64,000 bases of DNA, taken from NCBI GenBank assembly GCA_945873115.1, contig CAMCBT010000003.1:1-64000 (forward strand). The letters run 5' to 3'. Under the pieces are notes generated by a model. The model did not search any database and was not told the origin of the DNA. It was given only the letters and a program-made list of their open reading frames with translations. This document shows positions 33,992 through 43,224 of this stretch, piece after piece. The stretch's first letter is position 1; every line of letters starts with the position of its first letter. The position numbers and the translations under genes were made by a program. This DNA is from an uncultured Mitsuokella sp. (GTDB lineage: Bacteria; Bacillota; Negativicutes; Selenomonadales; Selenomonadaceae).

Positions 33992-34938
33992 GCCTGCGCC
34001 TCCAGAGCGCGGGTGATGGCCTCCATAATCGTCTTCTTTGCGTCCTCATAGCCCATGTGGAGGGTGCAACCTGCCGCATGCTCGTGGCCGCCCCCCCCGA
34101 ACTGGGTGGCGAGGGCACTGACATTCGCCCGCTTGGAGCGCATGCTGACGCGGCAGAGCTTTTCCTCCTTCATTTTCAGAACGACGGCGATATCGACACC
34201 CTCGATGATGCGGATGCTGTCGATGAACCCCTCTGTCGTCTCCATCTTCGCCACGGTGGGCGCATCCAGGAAGATGCCGCAGGCCCTGCCGCCAGCGAAG
34301 CACTCCATGCGATCGAGCGCCGCAGAGAGATCTACCACCGTCTGGTAGGGACGCTCGTCCACCGCCTCAGAGACAATGTAGGGCACGGCTCCCGCCTCAA
34401 TGAGATCGGCACCCGCCCGCATGGTGAAGGGGGTGGTATTTGCATAGCGGAAGTACCCCGTATCCGTGGCAAGGCCCGTGTAGAGGCACATGGCCGCCTC
34501 CTTCGTGAAGGGGACTCCCAGGGTCTTCACCAGCTTGTAGATGACCTCCGCCGTGGCGGCAGCCTGGGACTCGATGTGATGGTCCATGTGGCTGCCGTCG
34601 TTCGTCTCGTGATGGTCGATGTTGATGGCTTTCTTCACCTTGACCTGCTCCAGCACCCGGCCTATGCGGGTGGGCACCGTGTCGAGGACGAGGAGCACAT
34701 CCGCCTCCACCGGCTCATCAGCCCGGCGGATCTCCACTGCCCCGGGGAGAAAGCTCAGGAAGCGGGGCAGCTTGTCATCGATGATGACCGTGGCCTGCTT
34801 CCCCAGGCTGCGAAGGATATGGGCAAGGCCCAGGGTGCTTCCCGTGCAGTCCCCGTCGGGATTCTCGTGGCCCGTCAGGATGAAGCTCTTTTCCTCCCTG
34901 AGGACGCCCGCGATTTCCTCCAGCGTATACTCACGCAT
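33988..34938 (-). CDS. nrnA: DHH/DHHA1 nanoRNase / pAp phosphatase
   Basis: This 316-residue bifunctional oligoribonuclease and 3'-phosphoadenosine-5'-phosphate phosphatase degrades 2-5 nt RNAs and recycles pAp. Metal-binding GHENPDGDCTGS and DHHETND motifs occur in the DHH domain, and GGGGHEHAAG in the DHHA1 domain. The latter is coded by an uninterrupted G8 run. ATG 34938 is preferred (AGGAGG 9 bases upstream) over an in-frame extension to 35067. It overlaps rbfA by 8 bases. Confidence 0.94.
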   Translation of the reverse strand: MREYTLEEIAGVLREEKSFILTGHENPDGDCTGSTLGLAHILRSLGKQATVIIDDKLPRFLSFLPGAVEIRRADEPVEADVLLVLDTVPTRIGRVLEQVKVKKAINIDHHETNDGSHMDHHIESQAAATAEVIYKLVKTLGVPFTKEAAMCLYTGLATDTGYFRYANTTPFTMRAGADLIEAGAVPYIVSEAVDERPYQTVVDLSAALDRMECFAGGRACGIFLDAPTVAKMETTEGFIDSIRIIEGVDIAVVLKMKEEKLCRVSMRSKRANVSALATQFGGGGHEHAAGCTLHMGYEDAKKTIMEAITRALEAQA

Positions 34939-35299
34939 CGCTTCTCGCCTCCTTTTTCTCCCGCTCCACCTGCAGCAGGAGCTCTTGGATATGGGCACTA
35001 TAGTCCAGGGACTTGTCCAGGGCAAAGTGGAGCTCCGGCGTAAAGCGCAGGCGGATGCGCTTTCCAACCTCCCGGCGGATGAAGCCCAGGGAACTCATGA
35101 GTCCGTCCCAGGATGCTTTGATTTGCTCATCATTTCCCATGATGCTGACGTAGACCTTCGCCTCCCGGAGATCTCCCGTGCAGGCGACGGATGTTACCGT
35201 CACAAAGCCGATACGGGGGTCCTTGAGCTCCCGCAGGATGATTTCCGAAATCTCCTGCTTCATGAGCTCCTGCACCTTTTCCACACGCATCTGGCTCAT
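34931..35299 (-). CDS. rbfA: 30S ribosome-binding factor A
   Basis: This 122-residue KH-fold factor is needed for 16S rRNA 5'-end maturation. The pattern RVEKVQELMKQEISEIILREL, DPRIGFVTVT, TPELHF(A)LDKSLDY is typical. ATG 35299 is chosen because AGGAGG lies 8 bases upstream, not the GTG nine bases earlier (35308). Confidence 0.97.
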   Translation of the reverse strand: MSQMRVEKVQELMKQEISEIILRELKDPRIGFVTVTSVACTGDLREAKVYVSIMGNDEQIKASWDGLMSSLGFIRREVGKRIRLRFTPELHFALDKSLDYSAHIQELLLQVEREKKEARSDA

Positions 35300-35332
35300 A
35301 GCATACACCTCCTAAATTTTCCGATACAGAAA

Positions 35333-35359
35333 GGAAACGCCCCCAATGGCGGCGTTTCC
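35333..35359 (-). terminator. Possible weak terminator after infB
   Basis: GGAAACGCC and GGCGTTTCC form a 9-bp stem after the infB stop, but only TTTC follows, so termination may be partial before rbfA. Confidence 0.45.
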
Positions 35360-35366
35360 CATAAGC

Positions 35367-37985
35367 TTATTCCTGCTCAGCCTCGGCTTTTTCCATCGCC
35401 TGCTTGGCGGCGGCTTCTGCCTTTGCCTTTGCTTCTTCCTCATGACGCTTCGCCGCAGCCTTGTTGGCCTCGGTGATATCCGTCGCGATTTCCTCCATGA
35501 CGTAGGGCTCGATGATATCCCCTTCCTGGAACTCGGTGAAGTCCACGATGGAGATGCCGCACTCGTAGCCAGCGGCCACTTCCTTGACCTCGTCCTTGAA
35601 GCGGCGCAGGGAGTCGATCTCGCCGTCGAAGATTTCCTTGTCGTCCCGGAGGATGCGGATCTTCGCGTTGTTCGTGATCTTGCCGTCCAGCACGTAGGAG
35701 CCGGCGACGAGGGCCTTGGAGAATTTCATGACCTGACGAATCTCCACATGGCCGATGACGACCTCCTTGTACTTCGGCGCCAGAAGCCCACTCATGGCGT
35801 CCTTCACATCGTTCAGCGCATCGTAAATGACGCTGTAGGTGCGGATGTCGATATTTTCCGTGTCCGCGAGACGGCGGGCATTGGCATCGGGGCGCACGTT
35901 GAAGGCGATGATGAGGGCGTTGGAAGCGGAGGCCAGCATGACATCCGACTCGGAGACGTTGCCGACGCCGGAGTGGACGATGGCCACCCGGACCTCGTCG
36001 TTCTTGTTGAGGGCGAGGAGCGCACTGGTGAGCGCCTCTACGGAGCCCTGCATATCGGCCTTGACAACGATGTTGAGGTCCTTGATATCCCCCTCCTGGA
36101 TCTGCTGGAAGAGAGCGTCCAGGGAGACCTTCTTCGACTTGATGAGCTGGTTGCGCTGGCGCTCGACGCGGGCCTCGGCGATGGAGCGGGCCTGCTTCTC
36201 GTCGAGGGCGGCGAGGATGTCGCCGGCCTCCGGCACGTCGTTGAGACCGAGAATTTCCACTGGCATGGCGGGGTCGGCCTTCTTGACGTTGTCGCCCCGG
36301 TCGTTTATCATGGCGCGGACCTTGCCATAGGTGGTCCCCACCACGATGGAGTCTCCGATACGCAGCGTGCCGTTCTGGACAAGGACGGTGGCCACAGGGC
36401 CGCGGCCCTTATCCAGCTTTGCCTCGATGATGACGCCTCGGGCATCCCTGTTCGGATTGGCCTTGAGCTCCTTGACCTCGGCGACGAGGAGGACCATCTC
36501 CAGGAGGTCCTCGATGCCCAGCTGCTTCTTCGCCGAGACGGGCACCATGATGGTATCTCCGCCGTATTCCTCGGGGACAAGGCCATGCTCCATGAGCTCC
36601 TGCTTCACCCGATCCGGATTGGCGCCGGGCTTGTCGATCTTGTTGATGGCCACGATGATAGGCACATCCGCGTTCTTCGCGTGGTGGATGGCCTCGATGG
36701 TCTGGGGCATGACGCCGTCGTCTGCCGCCACCACCAGGATGGCGATATCCGTTATCTGGGCACCACGGGCACGCATGGCGGTAAAGGCCTCATGACCCGG
36801 CGTATCGAGGAATACAATCTTCTTGCCGTTTGCCATGACCTGATAGGCGCCGATGTGCTGGGTGATACCGCCAGCCTCGTGGGCGGAGACGGCCGTGTTG
36901 CGGATGCAGTCCAGGAGGCTCGTCTTGCCGTGGTCGACATGGCCCATGACGGTAACGACAGGCGGACGGAGCTTCAGGCTCTTCGGATCGTCCTCCTCCT
37001 CGGGGATCTCCGTGGGATCCACTTCCGGCGGCAGCTCCTCGCAGGTGACACCGAACTCGGAGGCCACGAGAGCCGCCGTATCGTAGTCGATTTCCTGGTT
37101 GATGGTGGCCATGACCCCCATCATGAAGAGCTTCTTGATGACCTCTGCCGCCGTGTAGCTCATCTTGGAGGCGAGATCCTTGACGGCGATGGATTCCGGC
37201 AACTTGATGTGCTTTGGCCGGGCGATTTCCACCTTCGGTGCCGGCTGGGCGGCGCGCTTTGCCCCACGCTTATCCCGCTTGCCTGCCTTCTCCTGCTTCA
37301 TGCGGCCACGCGCCTCCTGGCGGCCGCCCCGGTCTGCGCCCTTGCGGCCCTCCCGGTCGCCATTTGCCTTCTTCCGATCCCCCCGCTCTGCGCGGCGGAC
37401 GCCGCCACTGCGATCCGGCTGGGGCATGGCCGGCACCTCGGGAGCGACCTTTGCGCCGCCACGGTTCCTGCCGCCCCGGGACTCCTGGGAGGAGCCCGCC
37501 TCCCGCTTCGGCTCGCTCTTTGGCGCCTGGCGGACGATGACGAGGCGCGGGGCATCGCTTGCCCGGAGCACCTTGTGCTCCTGCTTCTCTTCCTTCTCAG
37601 CAGGTGCTGCCTTCGGGGCCTCTTCCACCGGCTTTTCGGTCTTTTCCGGCTCCGAAGCGGCCTTCTGGGCTACTGCCTCCTGCTTCACGGGCTCCTCCTT
37701 GGGAGATGCTGCCTTTTTCGGCTTAGCCTTATGGGGTACCCGCTCGTGGGGTGCCCGGCCGTCTGCCACGGCGAAGCGCATGGGATCGTCCGCCTCGGAT
37801 TTACCCGATTTCTTTTCCCGGGCCTTTTTCGCAAAGGCCTCCTTTACCACCTGGTATTCGGCATCCCCGACGGGCGAGAAGTTATTCTTCACATCGAAGC
37901 CTGCCTTTGTCAGGATTGCGATGACCTCCTTGCCGTCCGCCTTGAATTCCTTTACCAGCTCCAGCACTCTATGTTGTTTGGACAT
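35367..37985 (-). CDS. infB: Translation initiation factor IF-2
   Basis: This 872-residue GTPase brings fMet-tRNA to the 30S subunit. A long N-terminal region of charged Lys/Glu/Ala- and Arg/Gly-rich sequence occupies about residues 50-290. The G domain has GHVDHGKTS near 348, DTPGH and NKIDKP, followed by domains II, III and IV. The low-complexity N-terminal part is typical but differs between species. The start is ATG 37985. Confidence 0.99.
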   Translation of the reverse strand: MSKQHRVLELVKEFKADGKEVIAILTKAGFDVKNNFSPVGDAEYQVVKEAFAKKAREKKSGKSEADDPMRFAVADGRAPHERVPHKAKPKKAASPKEEPVKQEAVAQKAASEPEKTEKPVEEAPKAAPAEKEEKQEHKVLRASDAPRLVIVRQAPKSEPKREAGSSQESRGGRNRGGAKVAPEVPAMPQPDRSGGVRRAERGDRKKANGDREGRKGADRGGRQEARGRMKQEKAGKRDKRGAKRAAQPAPKVEIARPKHIKLPESIAVKDLASKMSYTAAEVIKKLFMMGVMATINQEIDYDTAALVASEFGVTCEELPPEVDPTEIPEEEDDPKSLKLRPPVVTVMGHVDHGKTSLLDCIRNTAVSAHEAGGITQHIGAYQVMANGKKIVFLDTPGHEAFTAMRARGAQITDIAILVVAADDGVMPQTIEAIHHAKNADVPIIVAINKIDKPGANPDRVKQELMEHGLVPEEYGGDTIMVPVSAKKQLGIEDLLEMVLLVAEVKELKANPNRDARGVIIEAKLDKGRGPVATVLVQNGTLRIGDSIVVGTTYGKVRAMINDRGDNVKKADPAMPVEILGLNDVPEAGDILAALDEKQARSIAEARVERQRNQLIKSKKVSLDALFQQIQEGDIKDLNIVVKADMQGSVEALTSALLALNKNDEVRVAIVHSGVGNVSESDVMLASASNALIIAFNVRPDANARRLADTENIDIRTYSVIYDALNDVKDAMSGLLAPKYKEVVIGHVEIRQVMKFSKALVAGSYVLDGKITNNAKIRILRDDKEIFDGEIDSLRRFKDEVKEVAAGYECGISIVDFTEFQEGDIIEPYVMEEIATDITEANKAAAKRHEEEAKAKAEAAAKQAMEKAEAEQE

Positions 37986-37999
37986 GAATCCACCCCCGA

Positions 38000-38326
38000 T
38001 TATTCCATCCGACGTTCCTCCATGATTTTCTTCAAGCTCTTTGCAAAACCTTCATCAAGGATGCCTGCCACCGCCCGGTACTCCTTGCCCAGAATGTGGC
38101 CCAGTACCTCGCGGCTCATGCATTGCTCACAGGGAACATGGTTCTTCTCTGCTATTTCTTTATATTTCCGTTTTGTCTCTGCCTCGGCGTCCTCTGCTAT
38201 CAGCAGGAAAAATATCCGCCCCTCGGCAAAGGCCTTGTCCACTGCAAAGGCACCAGAGGCCATGAAGCCTGCCCGCTGTGCCATGCTGATGGTGTTTTTG
38301 ACGCGCGTTTCCAGGTCCCTTCTCAT
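38000..38326 (-). CDS. L7Ae-family ribosome-associated protein (YlxQ type)
   Basis: This 108-residue protein belongs to the L7Ae/L30e/Gadd45 fold, which binds kink-turn RNA. The typical sequences [22 protein letters not shown] and FLLIAEDA are seen. The position between rnpM and infB is the standard nusA-ylxR-ylxQ-infB order. It overlaps rnpM by 4 bases. Confidence 0.9.
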   Translation of the reverse strand: MRRDLETRVKNTISMAQRAGFMASGAFAVDKAFAEGRIFFLLIAEDAEAETKRKYKEIAEKNHVPCEQCMSREVLGHILGKEYRAVAGILDEGFAKSLKKIMEERRME

Positions 38327-38595
38327 GCCTTTGCTTCCTTTAGGGCCTGCTCCAGTGCCTCATAGACGCTAGGTTCGATCTGCTGCTTGAAGGAACGCTC
38401 CAGGGCGCGTCCCTTCCGGGCCTTTTCCAGACACTCAGGGCTGGGGCAGATATAGGCGCCGCGCCCGGGCTTCTTTCCCGTGACATCCACGGAAAACTCC
38501 CCCTCGGGGCTCCTGACGATGCGCACCAGCGCCTTCTTCGGCTTGCTTTCCTGGCAGCCGAGGCAGAGGCGCATTGGGATTTTTCGCGGCTTCAT
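38323..38595 (-). CDS. rnpM: YlxR-family RNase P modulator RnpM
   Basis: This 90-residue protein has the YlxR fold with RLCLGCQESKPKKALVRIVR and GRGAYICPSPECLEKARK. The family binds RNase P RNA and modulates its activity. It overlaps nusA (38592-38595) and the L7Ae-like gene by 4 bases each, so the three are translationally coupled. Confidence 0.93.
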   Translation of the reverse strand: MKPRKIPMRLCLGCQESKPKKALVRIVRSPEGEFSVDVTGKKPGRGAYICPSPECLEKARKGRALERSFKQQIEPSVYEALEQALKEAKA

Positions 38596-39737
38596 GCTTC
38601 TTCCTCAGCGGTGAAGGCGGCGTCTGTGGTGACCTCCACCTCCTGCATGGAGTCATCCAGCACATCCTCTGCCGCCTGGGATTCGCTCTTTATGTCGATC
38701 TTCCAGCCCGTGAGCTTTGCGGCCAGGCGGGCGTTCTGCCCCTCCTTGCCGATGGCCAGCGAGAGCTGATAGTCCGGCACCACGACCCGGGAGACCTTCT
38801 CCTCCTCGTTGATGGCCACGGAGACCACCTTCGCCGGGGAGAGGGCGTTGGCGATGAACTTTGCCGGGTTCTCATTCCACTTGACGATGTCGACTTTTTC
38901 GTCGCACAGCTCGTCCACGACGGCCTGGACCCGCATGCCGTGATGGCCGACGCAGGAGCCCACGGGATCCACATTCTCATCGTTGGAGTAGACGGCAATC
39001 TTCGAGCGGCTGCCGGGCTCCCGGGCCACGGAGCGAATCTCCACCGTACCGTCCTGGATTTCCGGCACCTCCAGCTCAAAGAGGCGCTTCAGGAGCCCCA
39101 GATGGGTGCGGGATACGACAATCTGGGGGCCCTTGCTGGTCTTTCTTACCTCCACCACGTAGGCCTTGACCCGCTGGCCGAAGTGGTAGGTCTCCCCAGG
39201 AATCTGCTCCGAGGGGGAGAGCACCGCCTCGGTCTTGCCGAGATCCAATATGACGTTCCGTCCCTCGGCCCGCTGGACCTCGCCGGTGATGATGTCGCTC
39301 TCGCGGCTCATGTATTCCTCGTAGATGATGCCCCGCTCCGCCTCGCGGATGCGCTGGACGACCACCTGCTTCGCGGTCTGGGCAGCGATGCGGCCGAAGT
39401 TCGCCGGCGTCACCTCGATTTCCACCGTGTCGCCGATGGCGTAGTCGGGATGAATCGTCTTTGCCTGGGCCAGCGAAATCTCCGTGATGTCATCCACTAC
39501 ATCATCGTCCGGGACGACGGTCTTGATGGCGTAGACATGATAGCTGCCCGTCTCCCGGGAGAGGGTGACCCGCACGTTCTGTGCCGCCGCAAAATTGCGT
39601 TTGTAGGCAGATATGAGGGCCGCCTCGATGGCCTCAAAGAGCACTTCCTCCTCGATGCCTTTCTCGCGTCCAAGCTCTCTCAGAGTTGTCAGGAATTCCT
39701 GCCCGCTGTCCACCGCTTTCGTCTTTTTCTTTGCCAA
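38592..39737 (-). CDS. nusA: Transcription termination/antitermination factor NusA
   Basis: This 381-residue RNA polymerase-associated protein has an N-terminal domain, an S1 domain (about 135-200, GEVQRAEGRNVILDLG) and two KH domains (about 200-345, CVGHHGMRVQAVVDEL and GQNARLAAKLTGWKI). It lacks the C-terminal acidic repeats of the E. coli protein, as usual in Firmicutes. The start is TTG 39737, with GAGGAGC about 9 bases upstream. Confidence 0.98.
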   Translation of the reverse strand: MAKKKTKAVDSGQEFLTTLRELGREKGIEEEVLFEAIEAALISAYKRNFAAAQNVRVTLSRETGSYHVYAIKTVVPDDDVVDDITEISLAQAKTIHPDYAIGDTVEIEVTPANFGRIAAQTAKQVVVQRIREAERGIIYEEYMSRESDIITGEVQRAEGRNVILDLGKTEAVLSPSEQIPGETYHFGQRVKAYVVEVRKTSKGPQIVVSRTHLGLLKRLFELEVPEIQDGTVEIRSVAREPGSRSKIAVYSNDENVDPVGSCVGHHGMRVQAVVDELCDEKVDIVKWNENPAKFIANALSPAKVVSVAINEEEKVSRVVVPDYQLSLAIGKEGQNARLAAKLTGWKIDIKSESQAAEDVLDDSMQEVEVTTDAAFTAEEEA

Positions 39738-39789
39738 CGTCCTGCTCCTCTCAAATGCAGGCGACTTGCCGCCTGAACCTATTATTGAA

Positions 39790-40242
39790 TCAAAAATCGA
39801 TATGAAGGCGAATCTGGGCAGCCTCCTTCAGGGGGAGGCTCGTGGTCTCATCCAGGAGAATCGCCTCGCCGTCAAAGCCCGTGAGGATTCCCGTGTACTC
39901 CTTCTTGCCGTCCTTCGGCGCATAGAGGGTCACGTCGACGGCCTTCCCCTGCTCCCGGGTGAAATCCCGGGGCTTCCGGAGCACCCGGTCAATGCCGGGC
40001 GACGACACCTCGAGGATGTAGCTCTCCCCGATGAAGTCCTGGGCATCGAGTTCCTGCTCCAGCCGCTCGCTGAGGGCCTGGCAATCCTCGATGTCGATGC
40101 CGCCTTCCTTGTCGATGAAAACCCTTAGATACCAGTCATGCTCCTTGACGAACTCCACGTCCACCAGCTCGATATCCGTCTGGCCTTCCATGAGCCCGCG
40201 GGCGATGGCCTCTACCCGCTCTTCTACCTCTTGCCTTCCCAT
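39790..40242 (-). CDS. rimP: Ribosome maturation factor RimP
   Basis: This 150-residue two-domain protein is needed for 30S assembly. The pattern VDVEFVKEHDWYLRVFIDKEGG and DIEDCQALSERLEQELD is canonical, with EVSSPGIDRVLRKPRDF in the second domain. The ATG at 40242 follows GAGGAGG. It is the first gene of the rimP-nusA-rnpM-L7Ae-infB operon. Confidence 0.98.
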   Translation of the reverse strand: MGRQEVEERVEAIARGLMEGQTDIELVDVEFVKEHDWYLRVFIDKEGGIDIEDCQALSERLEQELDAQDFIGESYILEVSSPGIDRVLRKPRDFTREQGKAVDVTLYAPKDGKKEYTGILTGFDGEAILLDETTSLPLKEAAQIRLHIDF

Positions 40243-40285
40243 GAAGCCTCCTCATGTATGGCAAATTCTTGCCACAGCATAATAC

Positions 40286-40313
40286 GAAAGAGTGGGCGAC
40301 GGCCCACTCTTTC
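40286..40313 (-). promoter_or_regulatory. 12-bp perfect hairpin in the rimP-nusA leader
   Basis: GAAAGAGTGGGC pairs with GCCCACTCTTTC around a 4-base loop, in the leader RNA between the promoter and rimP. No T-run follows, so it is not an obvious terminator. A second small hairpin (TGGCAA-GAAT-TTGCCA) lies at 40258-40273. Both could take part in NusA-dependent or RNA-processing control of the operon. Confidence 0.5.
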
Positions 40314-40341
40314 AGATTACTACCATAAATTTTTCTCTAAC

Positions 40342-40370
40342 ATCATACCACGAATCATTTCTCTTGTAAA
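40342..40370 (-). promoter_or_regulatory. Promoter of the rimP-nusA-infB operon
   Basis: TTTACA (40370-40365) and TATGAT (40347-40342) have a 17-base spacer, one mismatch each from consensus. They lie 100 bases upstream of rimP. Confidence 0.75.
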
Positions 40371-40461
40371 TGGTTCTTTCCTAAATTCCATAGGAACAAG
40401 GCAAATCGGGCCCACGGGCCTGTCGCTGGGCGAAGGTGGAGCCCTTTGTATTCTTGCAATT

Positions 40462-40653
40462 GAAAAGACGCAGAAACATTCCACTGGCTCCGCGTCTTCT
40501 CAAAAAGATGTAAGGAAATGGGATCTCTGGAAACGGGGATTGGACGTCTCCAGGGAAGAGGACGATAGGTTCCGTTGCCTCGGGCAGGATGAACCCTCAG
40601 CGCCTATCGACACTGTTATTATGTCACAAAGCGTCCCCGTTGTCCAGTCTTTT
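40462..40653 (-). ncRNA. Candidate structured non-coding RNA, possibly 6S-like
   Basis: The closing helix pairs 40527-40539 with 40634-40647 (13 bp with one bulged base, CTGGA/TCCAG and AACGGGGA/TCCCCGTT). Inside, a 7-bp helix (CGATAGG with CCTATCG, 40563-40569 and 40603-40609) closes an apical region. A small hairpin (40546-40562) sits in the internal loop. A GC-rich hairpin resembling a terminator lies at 40462-40501 in the minus direction. Upstream (minus) is an A+T-rich possible promoter (TTGTTC-N16-TATAGG, 40673-40657). This rod with a large central bubble, about 190 nt, resembles 6S RNA, but I cannot match a sequence signature. The plus strand is not excluded. Confidence 0.4.
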
Positions 40654-40761
40654 CTCCTATATTCTTAAATTTTTTTCGAACAAATTCCATTGGATAGGAC
40701 AAAGCCCTTCTGCGCAAGGCTTATGCCCCCCCTTGTGCCCCATCAGCTTTTTCCCTGCCAA

Positions 40762-40790
40762 TTGAAAGTATTCTCAAAACAGCATATAAT
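40762..40790 (+). promoter_or_regulatory. hypF promoter
   Basis: TTGAAA (40762-40767) and a perfect TATAAT (40785-40790) are 17 bases apart. Transcription would start about 88 bases before the ATG, so the structured RNA upstream is not part of the hypF message. Confidence 0.75.
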
Positions 40791-40884
40791 AGGAATGCTG
40801 TCACACAAAGAAAATCTCCTCTTGCCGCGCCGGCTTCCAGTATTGGGGCTGTGCCGGGGAGGAAACTATATCCATGAGGAACCC

Positions 40885-43185
40885 ATGAAAACGCTACACC
40901 TACAAATCTTCGGTCTGGTGCAGGGGGTCGGCTTTCGGCCCTACGTGAGCCGCCTCGCCGCGGGGCATCGAATCCTAGGCACCGTCGCCAATCTCGGCGC
41001 CCGGGTCGAAATCTTTGCCCAGGGGGAGGAGGAGGCCCTGTCGGCCTTTCGCCAGGCTCTTCCCCGCCAAGCCCCTCCTCGCGCCTCCATCCTCCGCATG
41101 ACAGCAGAGGAGACAGAGCGTCCTCCCTTCCCGGACTTTTCCATCATTGAGAGCGGCAGGGAGTATGGCGACATATTCGTCTCGCCGGATCTCGCCACCT
41201 GTGAGGACTGCCGGCGGGAGCTCTTCGCCCCGGCAAACCGCCGCTACCTCCATCCCTTCATCAACTGCACCAACTGCGGCCCCAGGCTCACCATCCTGGA
41301 GGCCATGCCCTACGATCGGGAACGCACCAGCATGAAGGCCTTCCCCATGTGTGGCGAGTGCCGAAGGGAGTATGCGTCCCCGGAGAATCGCCGCTACGAT
41401 GCCCAGCCGGTCTGCTGCAACGACTGCGGCCCGGAGGTCTTCCTGCTGGGAAGACCGGAGGTGCGCGGGAGCGCGGCCATCACCGAGACCCGTCGCAGGA
41501 TAGCCGCGGGCGGCATCGCCGCCATCAAGGGCATCGGAGGCTTCCATCTCTGCTGTGACGCAGGGAATGAAGAAGCCGTCCAGCGCCTCCGCCAGCGAAA
41601 GCACCGTCCCGAAAAGCCCCTGGCCGTGATGGTGCGGGATGAAAGCGTCCTGGCGCGGGAGTGCCTGCTGACAGAGAAAGCCCGCCCCATGGTGACGGGC
41701 CCCCAAAGGCCTATCCTGCTCCTCCCAAGGAACCCCCACAGCACCCTAGCCCCCAGCGTCGCCCCGGGCAATCCCAAGGTGGGGGTTCTGCTGCCCTACG
41801 CCCCCATCCAGATGCTGCTCTTTGACTATCCAGACGGCGTCAACATGCCTGACATGCTGGTGATGACGAGCGGCAATCCCTCCGGGGCGCCCATATGTCA
41901 CACGGACGAGGAAGCTGAGGAGGCTCTCGCAGGGATTGCCGACATCATTCTCACCCACGACCGGCGCATACGGCTCCGGGCCGATGACTCCGTCCTGGAC
42001 TGGGCGGAGGAGGGCCCCTATATGATCCGCCGCAGCCGGGGCTTTGCACCGCTGCCGCTGATGCTATCCGGGGACTACAAGGGAGAGGTGCTGGCCCTGG
42101 GTGGAGAGCTCAAGAACACCTTTGCTCTGGCAAAGGGGAACCTCATCTATCCCTCCCCCTATATCGGCGATATGACAGATCTCAGGGCGCTTCTCGCCCT
42201 GGAGGACTCCATCCCCCTCCTTTCGTCCCTGCTGGAAGTGAATCCCCGCCTCGTCGCCCTCGATATGCACCCCCGGTACAATACGAGGCGTGTGGCGGAA
42301 AAGCTGGGGCTTCCCCTGCTGCCCGTCCAGCATCACTACGCCCACATTCTCTCCTGCCTGGCGGAAAATGATGTGCTCGCCCCTGTCCTGGGGGTCGCCC
42401 TCGACGGCACAGGCTATGGGACGGATGGGACTATATGGGGCGGGGAAATCCTCGAGGCCTCTCCCACGGGCTTTCAACGCCTCGCCTCCCTCGCGCCCTT
42501 TCCCCAGCCTGGAGGAGACAAATCCTCCCGGGAGGGCTGGCGCATCGCCTATTCTCTCCTCCATCAATGCTACGGCCCCAAAGAGGCGCAGCAGCTTGCC
42601 CGTCGCCTGGAGCTCTGCAGGGAGGAGGAAGGCCGCCTCGTCGCCTTCCAGCTGAAGGAAGACGTGGGCTGCCTCCTCTCCACCAGTGCCGGACGCCTCT
42701 TTGATGCGGTCAGCGCCCTGCTGGGCCTGCGGAATCGCTCCTCCTTCGAGGGGGAGGCCGCCATGATGCTCCAGTTCGCCGCCGAGAGGGCGGAGGTAAT
42801 GCCTCCTCGAAAGCATGGGGAGCTTGCCCGTGCGCCGGAGGATGGTCGGCTCCTTCTGCCCACGCTGGATATTTTCCGATCTATTGTGGAGGGTCTGGCG
42901 CGGGGCGAGAGCAGAGAGGATCTTGCCCTTTCCTTCCATCAGCAGCTGGCCGACTCTATCGTTACCGGCTGCATTGCTTCTCGGGAGCGCACGGGGCTCA
43001 CTACCGTGGCACTGAGCGGGGGCGTCTTCCAAAATACGCTCCTGCTGCATCTCACAAAAGAGCGCCTCCTAGAGGAGGGCTTCACCGTCCTCACCCATCA
43101 CCTCATCCCGCCGAACGATGGGGGCATCGCCGTGGGGCAGGCCCTCGCCGCCCTTCAGCACCTAAAGGAAAATCCATCTCTCTGA
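40885..43185 (+). CDS. hypF: Carbamoyltransferase HypF ([NiFe]-hydrogenase maturation)
   Basis: This 766-residue protein converts carbamoyl phosphate to a carbamoyl adenylate and passes it to HypE for synthesis of the CN ligands of the NiFe centre. All domains are seen: acylphosphatase (GLVQGVGFRPYVSRL, 1-90), two zinc fingers with C106/C109 to about 181 (CEDC, CTNC, CGEC, CCNDC), a YrdC-like domain (about 195-380), and a Kae1-like domain from about 400. ATG 40885 is chosen with GAGGAACC upstream. Other hyp genes are not in this window. The Ni/Co transporter downstream suits its role. Confidence 0.97.
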   Translation: MKTLHLQIFGLVQGVGFRPYVSRLAAGHRILGTVANLGARVEIFAQGEEEALSAFRQALPRQAPPRASILRMTAEETERPPFPDFSIIESGREYGDIFVSPDLATCEDCRRELFAPANRRYLHPFINCTNCGPRLTILEAMPYDRERTSMKAFPMCGECRREYASPENRRYDAQPVCCNDCGPEVFLLGRPEVRGSAAITETRRRIAAGGIAAIKGIGGFHLCCDAGNEEAVQRLRQRKHRPEKPLAVMVRDESVLARECLLTEKARPMVTGPQRPILLLPRNPHSTLAPSVAPGNPKVGVLLPYAPIQMLLFDYPDGVNMPDMLVMTSGNPSGAPICHTDEEAEEALAGIADIILTHDRRIRLRADDSVLDWAEEGPYMIRRSRGFAPLPLMLSGDYKGEVLALGGELKNTFALAKGNLIYPSPYIGDMTDLRALLALEDSIPLLSSLLEVNPRLVALDMHPRYNTRRVAEKLGLPLLPVQHHYAHILSCLAENDVLAPVLGVALDGTGYGTDGTIWGGEILEASPTGFQRLASLAPFPQPGGDKSSREGWRIAYSLLHQCYGPKEAQQLARRLELCREEEGRLVAFQLKEDVGCLLSTSAGRLFDAVSALLGLRNRSSFEGEAAMMLQFAAERAEVMPPRKHGELARAPEDGRLLLPTLDIFRSIVEGLARGESREDLALSFHQQLADSIVTGCIASRERTGLTTVALSGGVFQNTLLLHLTKERLLEEGFTVLTHHLIPPNDGGIAVGQALAALQHLKENPSL

Positions 43186-43224
43186 TTCTCCCCCTTTCAC
43201 ACAACATGCATAGGAGTCAAACGC

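Larger units (their letters stand above)
40243..40884. other. 642-base intergenic region between rimP (-) and hypF (+)
   Basis: No convincing protein gene is seen. The region holds, from left to right, two hairpins in the rimP leader, the rimP operon promoter, a candidate structured RNA and terminator-like hairpin, and the hypF promoter. All are listed separately. Confidence 0.7.

Noticed and set aside
35346-38372. A 1008-codon plus-strand open frame opposite infB
   Set aside because: It is a mirror of infB. High G+C and codon bias of the real gene leave the antisense frame open. There is no start context, and the protein is low-complexity His/Asp/Leu rich with no recognisable domain.
40400-40700. 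Riboswitch or T-box for hypF
   Set aside because: The hypF promoter (40762-40790) lies downstream of this structure, so it is not in the hypF leader; no cobalamin, NiCo or T-box motif was found.
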